DNA of 64,000 bases from Gammaproteobacteria bacterium (GTDB lineage Bacteria > Pseudomonadota > Gammaproteobacteria > Tenderiales > Tenderiaceae): assembly GCA_021731365.1 (NCBI GenBank), contig JAKFXL010000037.1:1-64000 (forward strand), given 5' to 3'. Positions 45,518-54,674 of this stretch are shown piece after piece (within the stretch, counting starts at the first letter, position 1; every line of letters starts with the position of its first letter). The position numbers and the translations under genes were made by a program. The notes beneath the pieces were generated by a model. It had not been told where the DNA came from. It searched no databases and worked only from the letters and a program-made list of their open reading frames with translations.

Positions 45518-47125
45518 TTACATCCTGAATATGCCGTAGTTGGTCTTGTTGATCGGGGCATTGAGCGCGGCGGCAATGCCAAGACCAATCAGGTTGCGTG
45601 TGTTAATCGGATCAATGATGCCATCATCCCACAGCCGTGCCGTGGCGTAGTAAGGGTGGCTCTGATGGTCGAACTGTTCGCGGATGGTGTTGGCGTAGGA
45701 TTCGGCCTCTTTTCCTTCCCATTTTTTGCCCGCCCTGGTCAAGCTCTCTTGCTTGACAGTGGTGAGCAGATTGGCGGCGGTCTCGCCACCCATCACGGAG
45801 ATCCGGGCGTTGGGCCAGATCCACAACTGCCGTGGACCGTAGGCGCGGCCACACATGGCGTAATTACCCGCACCAAAGGAACCACCGATGATGACAGTGA
45901 ATTTTGGCACCTCGGCGCAGGCGACGGCGGTGACCATCTTTGCTCCATGTTTGGCGATCCCTTCATGTTCAAATTTTTTGCCGACCATAAAACCGGAGAT
46001 GTTCTGTAAGAACAGTAATGGAATGCCGCGCTGATTGCAGAGCTGAATGAAGTGTGTGCCCTTTAATGCGGAATCGGAGAAGAGCACGCCGTTATTGGCA
46101 ATGATACCGACGGGGTAGCCGTGCAGGTGGGCAAAGCCGCAGACCAGCGTGACACCAAACTGTTTTTTGAATTCGTGAAATTCGGAGCCATCCACCAGTC
46201 GTGCAATCACTTCGCGCACGTCGTACTGTTTACGCATGTCGTGGTGGACAATGCCGTACAGCTCTTCTGCGGGATACAATGGTGCAACGGTGGCCTGTTG
46301 TGTGATCACCCCGGCCTTCTGGTAATTGAGATTGGCGACAATGTCGCGGGTAATCTGTAAGGCGTGTTTGTCATCATCGGCAAGATGGTCGGTAACACCG
46401 GAGATCTTGCTGTGCACATCGCCACCGCCGAGTGTTTCGGCATCGACGATCTCCCCGGTAGCGGCCTTTACCAGGGGCGGACCACCGAGAAAAATAGTGC
46501 CCTGTTCACGGACGATGATCGCCTCGTCGGCCATCGCCGGTACATACGCGCCCCCAGCAGTGCATGAACCCATCACCACCGCAATTTGTGGAATGCCCTG
46601 TGCCGACATGCGCGCCTGATTGTAGAAGACGCGGCCAAAGTGGTCGCGGTCGGGAAAGACCTCATCCTGCATTGGCAGGAAGGCACCGCCGGAGTCAACT
46701 AGGTAGATACAGGGCAGACGATTCTGTTCGGCAATCTCTTGCGCACGCAGATGTTTTTTTGCCGTCATTGGATAGTAGGTGCCGCCCTTGATGGTGGCGT
46801 CGTTGGCAATGATGATCACCTTCTGCCCATGCACAGTGCCGATGCCGGTGATGATGCCCGCGCTGGGTACTTCGTTGTTGTACATGCCAAAGGCGGCGAG
46901 GGTGGAAAACTCCATGAAGAGTGTTTTTGGATCACACAATAGCCTGATGCGGTCGCGTACCAGCAACTTGCCACGTTGCAGATGTTTGTCACGCGCCACG
47001 TTGCGGTGGCCGGTGGTGACGTTTTCTATATTCTCACGCAGATCATCGATGAAGAGCTGCATGTGGGCAGCGTTTTCCATGAACTCATCGGAGGCTGTTT
47101 TTATTTTTGATTTGATGATGGCCAT
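45518..47125 (-). CDS. methylcrotonyl-CoA carboxylase, carboxyltransferase (beta) subunit
   Basis: A 535-residue carboxyltransferase. Moves CO2 from biotin to 3-methylcrotonyl-CoA. Typical stretches are [63 protein letters not shown] and [24 protein letters not shown]-type region ([11 protein letters not shown]), with the oxyanion-hole glycines intact. The match to LiuB/MccB is strong by length and context. The partner alpha subunit with biotin carboxylase and biotin carrier is not in the window. ATG at 47125; the open frame reaches 47155. Confidence 0.93.
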   Translation of the reverse strand: MAIIKSKIKTASDEFMENAAHMQLFIDDLRENIENVTTGHRNVARDKHLQRGKLLVRDRIRLLCDPKTLFMEFSTLAAFGMYNNEVPSAGIITGIGTVHGQKVIIIANDATIKGGTYYPMTAKKHLRAQEIAEQNRLPCIYLVDSGGAFLPMQDEVFPDRDHFGRVFYNQARMSAQGIPQIAVVMGSCTAGGAYVPAMADEAIIVREQGTIFLGGPPLVKAATGEIVDAETLGGGDVHSKISGVTDHLADDDKHALQITRDIVANLNYQKAGVITQQATVAPLYPAEELYGIVHHDMRKQYDVREVIARLVDGSEFHEFKKQFGVTLVCGFAHLHGYPVGIIANNGVLFSDSALKGTHFIQLCNQRGIPLLFLQNISGFMVGKKFEHEGIAKHGAKMVTAVACAEVPKFTVIIGGSFGAGNYAMCGRAYGPRQLWIWPNARISVMGGETAANLLTTVKQESLTRAGKKWEGKEAESYANTIREQFDHQSHPYYATARLWDDGIIDPINTRNLIGLGIAAALNAPINKTNYGIFRM

Positions 47126-47209
47126 GTCGCACCTGCCTATTTTGGAAACTGCCAATTCAATTTATCGCACGGAGAGCATCTTCTATTTCCAAGGAAAATA
47201 ATCTGATAG

Positions 47210-48397
47210 TTACGCCAACCGTTCGATAGCGATAGCGGTTGCTTCACCCCCGCCAATACACAATGCCGCAATGCCACGTTGTAGATTACGTGCCTGCAAC
47301 GCATGCAAGAGTGTGACGATGATACGTGCACCGGTTGCGCCGATGGGGTGGCCCAGGGCACAGGCACCGCCATTGACGTTGACCTTGTTGTGATCCAGCC
47401 TCAGTTCACGCATTGCTGCCAGGGTGACAACGGCAAAGGCTTCATTGATTTCGTAGAGATCGACATCACGATCCGACCAGCCACTCCTGGCGTAAAGCTT
47501 TTTGATGGCGTGGATCGGGGCATCGGTGAACAGCTCTGGTGACATGGCCTGGTGGGTATGGGCGACGATGCGGGCCAAGGGTTGTAGCCCGCGTATTCTG
47601 GCATCGTTGGCACGCATTAACAGCAGGGCGGCAGCACCGTCTGAGAGGGAGGATGCGTTGGCGGCGGTGACAGTGCCCCCCTCAGCTTTAAATGCGGGTT
47701 TGAGTCTGGGGATCTTGCTGGTGTCGCATTTGAGTGGTGTTTCGTCTTGATCAACATGCTCTTCGCCTTTGCGTCCTGTCACTGTGACGGCGGCAATTTC
47801 ATCGTTAAACGCATTGCCACTGCTGGCACTTAGGGCACGTCTTACCGATTCAGCCGCGTAGTTATCCTGGTCGTTGCGACTGAAACCAAAACGGCTGGCG
47901 CACTCTTCGGCAAACATACCCATCGCCTGGCCATCATAGGCATTTTGTAAGCCATCAAAGAGCATGTGATCGAGTAGCTGACCATGGCCAAAACGTAGCC
48001 CCTGACGCATCTTGGGGATCAGGTATGGGGCATTGCTCATCGACTCCATGCCACCGGCGATGACAATGTTGGCCGATCCAGCGGCGATGCTGTCATGCCC
48101 CTGCATAACCGCCTTCATGCCTGAACCACAGACCTTGTTGATGGTGGTGCAGCCAGTGGCAATGGAGAGTCCGGCCTTGAGTGCCGCTTGTCGTGCGGGG
48201 GCCTGTCCCAGTCCGGCAGGAAGCACACACCCCATCAGGACTTCGTCGATGGCCTCTACCTTGAGGCCGGTGCCTTTCAGCAGTGCACGAATGGCAGCTG
48301 CCCCCAGTGTTGGCGCGTCAGTTCCGGCAAACTGCCCCATCAGCGCGCCAATCGGTGTGCGCCGGGCGGCAACTATTACGATCTCATCGGTGGCCAT
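47210..48397 (-). CDS. acetyl-CoA acetyltransferase (thiolase)
   Basis: A 395-residue type II thiolase that interconverts acetoacetyl-CoA and two acetyl-CoA. The active-site Cys is in NKVCGSGMKAVMQG (about residue 90), His in GGACALGHPIGATGAR, and the second Cys in AALCIGGGEATAIA. Together with acetoacetyl-CoA synthetase at 38775 it would finish leucine breakdown. It lies upstream of the carboxylase subunit on the same strand; the 84-base gap holds no obvious terminator. Confidence 0.93.
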   Translation of the reverse strand: MATDEIVIVAARRTPIGALMGQFAGTDAPTLGAAAIRALLKGTGLKVEAIDEVLMGCVLPAGLGQAPARQAALKAGLSIATGCTTINKVCGSGMKAVMQGHDSIAAGSANIVIAGGMESMSNAPYLIPKMRQGLRFGHGQLLDHMLFDGLQNAYDGQAMGMFAEECASRFGFSRNDQDNYAAESVRRALSASSGNAFNDEIAAVTVTGRKGEEHVDQDETPLKCDTSKIPRLKPAFKAEGGTVTAANASSLSDGAAALLLMRANDARIRGLQPLARIVAHTHQAMSPELFTDAPIHAIKKLYARSGWSDRDVDLYEINEAFAVVTLAAMRELRLDHNKVNVNGGACALGHPIGATGARIIVTLLHALQARNLQRGIAALCIGGGEATAIAIERLA

Positions 48398-48607
48398 CGG
48401 TTACCTCGTGAGTGGATTATCACTATATGGAAACAGCGGCTGATCGGGCAAATCCTATATGGTGTATAGATGGGTCAATATGGCAGCGCCTTTTTCCGGT
48501 GTACACTCCTGCCCCAGTTAAATGGGCCGGTTAAAGATTAATCGCTAGGTTGTGGGGGATAATGCCCCTCTAACAATGTGATGCGGACACTGCTGGAGGA
48601 GGGAAAA

Positions 48608-49042
48608 ATGTACATAGGTGGTTGTCTCTGTGGAGGTATTCGGTTTGAACTGCACGGCGGTATCAACAACATCGTCTGTTGCCACTGCTCCCAATGTCGT
48701 AAGGCGCAGGGGTCGGCCTTTGCCACTAACGGCGTGGTTCAAGAGGCTGAGTTCCGGTTGTTGGCGGGGGAGTCGTTATTGACGGGGTATGAGTCATCGC
48801 CGGGGCAGAGTAAATATTTCTGTCGCCAATGTGGTTCACCTCTCTTCAGTCGTCACATTCATCGTCCCGGTGAGCTGCGGATTCGGCTGGGTGTGATTGA
48901 CTCTGATATTGATGAGCGACCAGCGGCCCATATCTTTGTGGGTTCCAAGGCGTGTTGGGAAATGGTCACGGGTGACCTGCCACAGTTTGACGGGTATGAA
49001 CCTTCTCGTATGGGCACAGGGAGGGATGGGGATGGCGCTTAA
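48608..49042 (+). CDS. GFA family zinc protein
   Basis: A 144-residue protein of the Gfa/CENP-V fold. Zinc ligands are in GGCLCGGIRFEL, CCHCSQCRKAQGS and FCRQCGSPLFSR, the complete GFA pattern. The family is named for glutathione-dependent formaldehyde activation, but most members have no proven substrate. ATG at 48608 has GGAGG six bases upstream (the longer frame to 48578 lacks this). It overlaps the next gene by 11 bases. The upstream 210-base gap to the divergent thiolase gene holds no recognised element. Confidence 0.9.
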   Translation: MYIGGCLCGGIRFELHGGINNIVCCHCSQCRKAQGSAFATNGVVQEAEFRLLAGESLLTGYESSPGQSKYFCRQCGSPLFSRHIHRPGELRIRLGVIDSDIDERPAAHIFVGSKACWEMVTGDLPQFDGYEPSRMGTGRDGDGA

Positions 49043-49478
49043 AATCCCACCACTGTTTCTGACGCTGCTTTTTATGCTGCTGGCCTGGCTGCTGGCGCAG
49101 TTGCTGCCGGATGTTGTTTTGGTCGTGCCGTTGCCGTTTTCTCTATTGGTGGCAATGGCTGGGGTCGTGGTATGTGGTGCCGGGGTGGTCAAGTTTCGCC
49201 GTTTGGGTACAACCATGAATCCAATCGATCCCACTGGCTCTTCACTGCTGGTCACAACGGGTATCTATAGAATTAGTCGTAACCCGATGTATCTCGGCTT
49301 TCTCTTTTTATTAATGGCTTGGTCGCTCTATCTTGGGTTGCTGACGGCGCTGTTGGTGTCCCCCGCCTTTGTATTGTACATGGACCGCTTTCAGATCAGC
49401 ATCGAGGAGCAGGCCCTGGCCAGCCGTTACGGTGACGCCTATCAGGATTATATGTGCAGGGTACGCCGCTGGTTGTGA
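49032..49478 (+). CDS. ICMT-like membrane methyltransferase family protein
   Basis: A 148-residue protein with three or four membrane helices (about 4-24, 27-47, 85-110). The C-terminal half carries the family motif GIYRISRNPMYLGFLFLL and later RFQISIEEQALASRYGDAYQDYMCRVRRWL-type sequence, as in isoprenylcysteine carboxyl methyltransferase/PEMT-like proteins. The methyl acceptor in bacteria is unknown. ATG at 49032 is preceded by AGGGAGGG within the GFA gene; ATG at 49026 is an alternative. Confidence 0.85.
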   Translation: MALKIPPLFLTLLFMLLAWLLAQLLPDVVLVVPLPFSLLVAMAGVVVCGAGVVKFRRLGTTMNPIDPTGSSLLVTTGIYRISRNPMYLGFLFLLMAWSLYLGLLTALLVSPAFVLYMDRFQISIEEQALASRYGDAYQDYMCRVRRWL

Positions 49479-49611
49479 GGTCAGTTAACCGTTATCTCTC
49501 GCCCCATGTTGCCGATATCCCTTAACAGTGACATGTTTGGGTTGCAGGTGTAAGGTTTTGAAGTCTCATACCACTAATGTGTACCGTGACCATTATTTGT
49601 ATGGAGTTGTT

Positions 49612-50208
49612 ATGAAAAAGCAGTTGTTACAGGCATGTGTAGTGGTAGTTTTGTTATTGGCAGCGTTGCCACTACGTGCTGAACAGACCGAGACGGCAAT
49701 TTTTGCCGCTGGTTGTTTCTGGTGTACTGAGAGTGATTTTGACAAAGTGGCTGGGGTTATCAGTACCGTCTCCGGTTACATTGGTGGTCATAAAAAGAAC
49801 CCCACCTATCGCCAGGTCTCGGCGGGCGGAACGGGCCACACCGAGGCGGTACGGGTTGTGTATGATCCCGCTAAAGTCAGCTATACACAGCTGTTGGACC
49901 ATTTCTGGCGTAATGTGGATCCAACAACAGCCAATGCCCAGTTTTGTGATGTGGGCAGCCAGTATCGCTCCGGAATCTTCTATATGAACGATGAACAGAA
50001 ACGTCTGGCTCTTGCCTCAAAAGCGGCCCTGGAAAAAAACAAGCCGTTTAAAGAGTCGATAGTGACAGAGGTTACCGCTGCCACCACCTTCTATCCTGCT
50101 GAGGAGTACCATCAGGACTACCATACCCGTAATACCGTACGTTATAACTACTACCGCTGGAGTTGCGGTCGTGATCAGCGCCTGGAAGCGTTGTGGAGCA
50201 AAAAATAA
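49612..50208 (+). CDS. msrA: exported peptide methionine sulfoxide reductase MsrA
   Basis: A 198-residue enzyme that reduces Met-S-sulfoxide. It has a signal peptide (about 1-24, ending LRA), so it should work in the periplasm. The catalytic motif GCFWCTESDFDKV is intact, as are GGHKKNPTYRQVSAGGTGHTEAV and the YHQDYHTRNTVRYNYYRWSCG tail, whose Cys may act in recycling. ATG at 49612 with GGAG; the open frame reaches 49528. A periplasmic MsrA without a fused MsrB domain is a known variant. Confidence 0.93.
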   Translation: MKKQLLQACVVVVLLLAALPLRAEQTETAIFAAGCFWCTESDFDKVAGVISTVSGYIGGHKKNPTYRQVSAGGTGHTEAVRVVYDPAKVSYTQLLDHFWRNVDPTTANAQFCDVGSQYRSGIFYMNDEQKRLALASKAALEKNKPFKESIVTEVTAATTFYPAEEYHQDYHTRNTVRYNYYRWSCGRDQRLEALWSKK

Positions 50209-50216
50209 CCTTTGGG

Positions 50217-50552
50217 TTACGCAATAAAGTCCGTTTTGGCCGCCATCACAAAATCATTGGTATGTAATCCTTTGATTTTGTGACTCCACCATCTGACCGT
50301 CACCTTGCCCCATTCTGTAGTGATGGCGGGGTGGTGGTTATGTTGCTCTGCAAGTTCTCCCACCTTGTTGGTAAAGGCCAGCGCCTGTTTGAAATTGGCA
50401 AATGTAAAAACAGCCTGTAGCTGTTTAATACCGTCGATCTCGATTATGTCCCACCCCGGTAACTGAGGCATAAATTCAGCAACCTCTTGTTCACTGACCT
50501 GGGGTGAACCGACTTGGCACGCCTCGCAGCGCATTTGTGGTAGATCAATCAT
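50217..50552 (-). CDS. pterin-4a-carbinolamine dehydratase (PhhB-like)
   Basis: A 111-residue enzyme that regenerates dihydrobiopterin-type cofactors after aromatic hydroxylation. The motif [20 protein letters not shown], followed by [10 protein letters not shown], is the family signature. An aromatic amino acid hydroxylase is not in the window. The N-terminus has a pair of cysteines (RCEACQVG) that is common in this branch. It converges with msrA, 8 bases away. Confidence 0.92.
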   Translation of the reverse strand: MIDLPQMRCEACQVGSPQVSEQEVAEFMPQLPGWDIIEIDGIKQLQAVFTFANFKQALAFTNKVGELAEQHNHHPAITTEWGKVTVRWWSHKIKGLHTNDFVMAAKTDFIA

Positions 50553-50649
50553 CTCTGTCTCCTAACCTGTATAAAGGTGAATTGTTATGGGCCAATATTT
50601 GAGATACGGTAAACTCACACAAGCGTAGATTAACAGACAGGTCGTCCCC

Positions 50650-51615
50650 GTGCAGTGCCCCAAGTGTAAATATGTACGTCAACAGGGTGATAGTGCCCCG
50701 CGGTGGCAGTGTCCTGGGTGTGGCATCGCCTATGAAAAATTATCGGGGATATCTCCAGTGCGTGTATCTGTTAACGCCGGGCACACCGCTGACGTTGATT
50801 CGTTACGCAGTAAAAAGGGGGGATCTGCTATCAGCTTCAAAAAAATACGGATTGCCATCCTTCTGGTAATTCTTGTAATGGTGGGGCTTGATAGCTGGCT
50901 GACACTGGTACGCTCCACCTCGTGGGAGCGCCCATTATGGGTGGTGGTCTACCCCATTAATGGCGATGGCAGTGTTGTTGCTGATGAGTATATACAGACA
51001 CTGACAACAGCCGATTTTAATGATGTGGAACAGTTTATGGTTGATGAAGTGCAGCGTTATAAACTGTCGGTAAAAGATCCCGTTGATGTGCGTATTGGAC
51101 CCGTTATAAAAGAGTTGCCACCCTTGCCGCCCGAAGCGGGGGAGCTTTGGAAAACGGTGCTATGGAGTTTACGACTGCGTTATTGGTCCATGGTTAAGGA
51201 TGAATATGATGGCCCTCAGCCCAGTATTCGGATATTTGTTCTTTACCATAATCCAGAAGATACCCCGCGACTGCAACACTCCACCGGACTGCAAAAGGGG
51301 ATGGTGAGTGTGGTGCATGCCTATGCTGCAGAGAAGATGGAGGCGCGTAACAGCGTGGTGATCGCCCATGAGATGTTACATACCCTGGGGGCCAGTGATA
51401 AGTATGATCTGAGCAGTGGCATGCCAATCTACCCCGATGGTTATGGTGATGCGGAGCAGGAGCCATTGTTGCCACAAAAACAGGCAGAAATCATGGGCGG
51501 CAAAATTGTTATCACGGCAACCGAGGCGGTGATGCCAAAAAATCTGAAACAGGCGCTGATTGGCACAGCCACAGCGCGGGAGATTGGCTGGCTGGCACTG
51601 AAGCCCGGTAAGTAG
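50650..51615 (+). CDS. predicted membrane-anchored zinc metalloprotease with N-terminal zinc ribbon
   Basis: A 321-residue protein of a family I do not recognise by name. Residues 3-24 form a zinc ribbon (Cys3, Cys6, Cys21, Cys24; CPKC and CPGC). One membrane helix follows at about 66-81 (IAILLVILVMVGLD). The rest would lie outside. It contains HEMLHTLGASDKYD at 240-253, the HExxHxxGxxD zinc motif of gluzincin/metzincin-like proteases, so it may be an active protease. The start is GTG at 50650, whose early Cys residues support it. It is divergent from phhB and convergent with the thioesterase gene. The substrate is unknown. Confidence 0.75.
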   Translation: MQCPKCKYVRQQGDSAPRWQCPGCGIAYEKLSGISPVRVSVNAGHTADVDSLRSKKGGSAISFKKIRIAILLVILVMVGLDSWLTLVRSTSWERPLWVVVYPINGDGSVVADEYIQTLTTADFNDVEQFMVDEVQRYKLSVKDPVDVRIGPVIKELPPLPPEAGELWKTVLWSLRLRYWSMVKDEYDGPQPSIRIFVLYHNPEDTPRLQHSTGLQKGMVSVVHAYAAEKMEARNSVVIAHEMLHTLGASDKYDLSSGMPIYPDGYGDAEQEPLLPQKQAEIMGGKIVITATEAVMPKNLKQALIGTATAREIGWLALKPGK

Positions 51616-51625
51616 TTGCGACGTA

Positions 51626-52129
51626 TTAGGTGTTGAACTTCGAGTCTTGCGCCTCTGGCTGGTCGCTGCGATAGACCAGAAATGCGACCACGGTTGCTGC
51701 GGCGGTTTTTTTACCATCGACGTACAAACCACACTCCAGCGTATATTTTTTGTTGTTTTTGATCTCCGTCACATGGGCACGTAGTTCCAGTGGCCGATCA
51801 ATCGGGGTGGGTTGCAGATATTTAACATTGAGTGAGCCGGTGGCGAAACGCAGGTGCGGTTCTGACGTGAGCGAGCGGTTCTCGTTGCGGATTGCCGTGG
51901 CCATGGCGGTGGCCATGCAGTGGCAGTCAATGAGTGTGGCGATGATGCCGCCGCAGGTGACATTCTGCCACCCCTGATGAATCTCCCCAGCCTGCCAGTG
52001 GCAGATCGCCTCTTCTCCATCGTCGTCCCAGTAGCTGTGAATGTGTAGCCCCGCCGGGTTGGCGCTACCACAGCCAAAACAGACATCACCGGGCATGGCG
52101 TGCTGAAAGTAGTCGCGTTTGATTGTCAT
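51626..52129 (-). CDS. PaaI-like hotdog thioesterase
   Basis: A 167-residue hotdog-fold protein. The segment CFGCGSANPAGLHIHSYWDD, followed by QNVTCGGIIATLIDCHCMATAM, matches the PaaI/YbaW-type acyl-CoA thioesterases, where the Gly-Gly-x-x-x-x-Leu-x-Asp region holds the active site. ATG at 52129 overlaps the prpD stop (ATGA), so it is the last gene of the propionate block. It may relieve CoA trapping during branched-chain or propionate catabolism; the substrate is inferred only. Confidence 0.85.
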   Translation of the reverse strand: MTIKRDYFQHAMPGDVCFGCGSANPAGLHIHSYWDDDGEEAICHWQAGEIHQGWQNVTCGGIIATLIDCHCMATAMATAIRNENRSLTSEPHLRFATGSLNVKYLQPTPIDRPLELRAHVTEIKNNKKYTLECGLYVDGKKTAAATVVAFLVYRSDQPEAQDSKFNT

Positions 52130-53556
52130 GTTTTCACCCACAGTGTCATGAATTGATCAACAGGCATGGCGGCCAGTTGTGCTGGATCTCGCATCAGCTG
52201 GAGTAAGGACTCTGCCCTCGATGAGGGGAAGTTGCTGTTAATATTATTTTCAAATTTTTCGATCAGCAGTGGTTTGGCCTGGTCGCGACGACGGCGGTGA
52301 CCGATGGGGTATTCAACTGCGGCCTGTTCCACGCTGCCATCCTTGAAGTGGATGGCGATGTTGTTGGCGATAGAGCGTTTTTGTGGATCGAGGTAGTCGT
52401 GGCTGTAGTGGCTGTTTTCGCTTACCACCATCTTGCTGCGTAGATGGTCGATGCGCGGATCCTCTGCCACTTCATCGCTGTAGTGATGGCTCTCAAGATC
52501 ACCAAAGAGCAGGCCGATGGCGACGGCGTATTGCAGCGAGTGGTCGCGGTCGGCGTGGTTGTGCAGCGGGCCGGTTTTATTAATGATGCGCATCGCTGCC
52601 TCTTGTGTGGCTAGTTTGATGTGATCAATCTCGGCAAAACGTGACTTGATTCTGTTGTGCAGCTGAATGGCACACTCTACGGCGGTTTGGGCGTGGAACT
52701 CCACCGGGTAACTTACTTTGAAGAGGATCTGCTCCATCACATAACAATCTAAGGGTTGCGCCAGTGCTAGCGGTTGTCCCTTAAACACCACATCCTGAAA
52801 CCCCCACTGTGGTGCAGTGAGGGCGCTGGGGTAACCCATTTCACCCTTGAGGGCGAGCAGGGCGTGACGTACGGCGCGGGCTGTGGCATCGCCTGCCGCC
52901 CACGACTTGCGCCAGCCGGTATTGGGGGCGTGGCGATAGGTACGCAGTGTGCCGCCATCGAGCCAGGCGTTGGCGAGGGCGTTGATGATGGTCTGCTGGT
53001 CGCCGCCAAGCAGTGCGGTGGCGACAGCGGTAGAGGCGACCTTGACCAGGATTACATGGTCGATACCAACACGGTTGAAGCTGTGGTTGAGTGCCAGCAC
53101 CCCCTGAATCTCATAGGCCTTGATCATGGCGTTGAGTACGTCGTTCATGGTGAGTGGTGTTGTGCCCTGGCGGCTGATGTAATCGGCACAGGCGAGAATG
53201 GCACCGAGGTTGTCGGAGGGGTGGCCCCACTCGGCGGCGAGCCAGGTGTCGTTGTAATCGAGCCAGCGCACCATGCTGCCGATGTTGTGGGCCGCCTGTG
53301 CCGGGTCGAGTTCATAGGTGGTGCCGGGCACACGTACGCCGTTGGTCAATACAGCGCCGGGAACGATGGGACCAAGATGGCGCTGACACTCCGGTTCATG
53401 TAGTGCCAGCATGGCACAGCCAAGCGCATCCATCAGGCAGTAGCGGGCGGTATCGAGTGCTTCGGCGCTGGCGCTGTTGTAGTGCTGGGCGTAGTGGGCA
53501 ATCTCTACTAATAGTGTGTCGAATGGTGGGCGGGTATTGTGGTTAATATTGCTCAT
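52126..53556 (-). CDS. prpD: MmgE/PrpD family 2-methylcitrate dehydratase
   Basis: A 476-residue enzyme that dehydrates 2-methylcitrate to 2-methyl-cis-aconitate, the third methylcitrate step. Typical stretches are YCLMDALGCAMLAL, AAHNIGSMVRWLDYNDTW, WGHPSDNLGAIL and the FKVSYPVEFHAQTAVECA region. ATG at 53556 overlaps the prpC stop by one base (TGATG) and the downstream gene by ATGA, so it is tightly coupled. The length (476) matches PrpD. Together with PrpC and PrpB it makes a full cycle apart from an aconitase. Confidence 0.93.
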   Translation of the reverse strand: MSNINHNTRPPFDTLLVEIAHYAQHYNSASAEALDTARYCLMDALGCAMLALHEPECQRHLGPIVPGAVLTNGVRVPGTTYELDPAQAAHNIGSMVRWLDYNDTWLAAEWGHPSDNLGAILACADYISRQGTTPLTMNDVLNAMIKAYEIQGVLALNHSFNRVGIDHVILVKVASTAVATALLGGDQQTIINALANAWLDGGTLRTYRHAPNTGWRKSWAAGDATARAVRHALLALKGEMGYPSALTAPQWGFQDVVFKGQPLALAQPLDCYVMEQILFKVSYPVEFHAQTAVECAIQLHNRIKSRFAEIDHIKLATQEAAMRIINKTGPLHNHADRDHSLQYAVAIGLLFGDLESHHYSDEVAEDPRIDHLRSKMVVSENSHYSHDYLDPQKRSIANNIAIHFKDGSVEQAAVEYPIGHRRRRDQAKPLLIEKFENNINSNFPSSRAESLLQLMRDPAQLAAMPVDQFMTLWVKT

Positions 53557-54674
53557 CACTGGATGCCTTCATTATTTGGAAATGGCCTGGGTGCGGGACC
53601 GGTATATTCAGCCGTGGGCCGGATCAGTCGGTTGTCGCGGCGCTGTTCGATGATGTGTGCCGCCCAGCCGCTGGTGCGGGCGATAACAAAGATCGGCGTG
53701 AAGAGTGACGTAGGTATGCCGCAGTAGTGGTAGGCAGAGGCGCTGTAAAAATCAAGATTGGGATACATATTCTTTTCACGCATCACCACCTGTTCGATCC
53801 GTTCAGAGATCTCGAAGAGTGTTGAACCGTTGTGATGGTCCGCCAGTTTTTTTGACCAAGCTTTGATAATGGAGGAGCGCGGGTCGCCCTGTTTGTAGAC
53901 GCGGTGGCCAAAGCCCATCACCAGTTGATGCTCCTCCAGCATTTTCATTATGCCGTGTTCCGCCCCATCCGCATCTTTAAAACGGTTAAGCAGCTCCATC
54001 GCCGCTTCGTTGGCACCACCGTGTAATGGACCGCGTAGTGTGCCAATGGCGCTACAGATGGCTGAATAGAAATCGGAGCGTGTTGAGGTGGTGACACGTG
54101 CGGTAAAGGTGGAGGCGTTGAACTCATGTTCAGCGTAGAGGATCAGCGAGACATCAATAGCGCGCTGCTCTTCACCATGGGGTTGTCTGTTGTGCAGTAA
54201 ATGGAGAAAGTGACCGGCAATACTCTCTTCATCATTAGTGACATGAATCCGTTTGCCACTTCGGTGAAAGTGGTACCAGTAGAGCAGCATCGAGCCAAAA
54301 CAGGCGAGCAAACGGTCGGCAATCTCTTCGGCAGGATTATCTTTTGTCTCCGGTTCCAGCGTACCGAGCATGGAGCAGCCAGTGCGCAGCAGATCCATGG
54401 GGTGGGCGGCGGATGGAATGTGTTCGAGCATGAGTTTGAGTGCGCCGGGGATCTCACGCAGTGATTGCAGCTTCTGTCTGTAGTGTCCCAGTTCGATCTC
54501 ATTGGGCAGTGCGCCGTGGATCAGCAGATAGGCCACCGCTTCAAAGCTGGCATGTTCAGCCAGATCGTTGATGGAGTAACCACGATAGAAGAGGCCGCTG
54601 CCCGTTGCCTCCACTGTTGAGATGGCGGTGCGACCGGCGACGATGCCCGCCAGACCTTTATGCTCATTTTTCAT
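53556..54674 (-). CDS. prpC: 2-methylcitrate synthase
   Basis: A 372-residue citrate-synthase-family enzyme that condenses propionyl-CoA with oxaloacetate. The active-site His is in LHGGANEAAMELL, the second in GFGHRVYKQGDPRS, and the Asp in the FYSASAYH region follows. The N-terminal KGLAGIVAGRTAISTV and short length are typical of PrpC rather than of TCA citrate synthase. ATG at 54674 overlaps prpB by 11 bases; the frame to 54806 is a shadow inside prpB. Confidence 0.95.
   Translation of the reverse strand: MKNEHKGLAGIVAGRTAISTVEATGSGLFYRGYSINDLAEHASFEAVAYLLIHGALPNEIELGHYRQKLQSLREIPGALKLMLEHIPSAAHPMDLLRTGCSMLGTLEPETKDNPAEEIADRLLACFGSMLLYWYHFHRSGKRIHVTNDEESIAGHFLHLLHNRQPHGEEQRAIDVSLILYAEHEFNASTFTARVTTSTRSDFYSAICSAIGTLRGPLHGGANEAAMELLNRFKDADGAEHGIMKMLEEHQLVMGFGHRVYKQGDPRSSIIKAWSKKLADHHNGSTLFEISERIEQVVMREKNMYPNLDFYSASAYHYCGIPTSLFTPIFVIARTSGWAAHIIEQRRDNRLIRPTAEYTGPAPRPFPNNEGIQ

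Noticed and set aside
52774-53403. 209-residue plus-strand open frame
   Set aside because: Antisense to prpD, with Gly/Val/Glu-rich shadow composition typical of this GC content.
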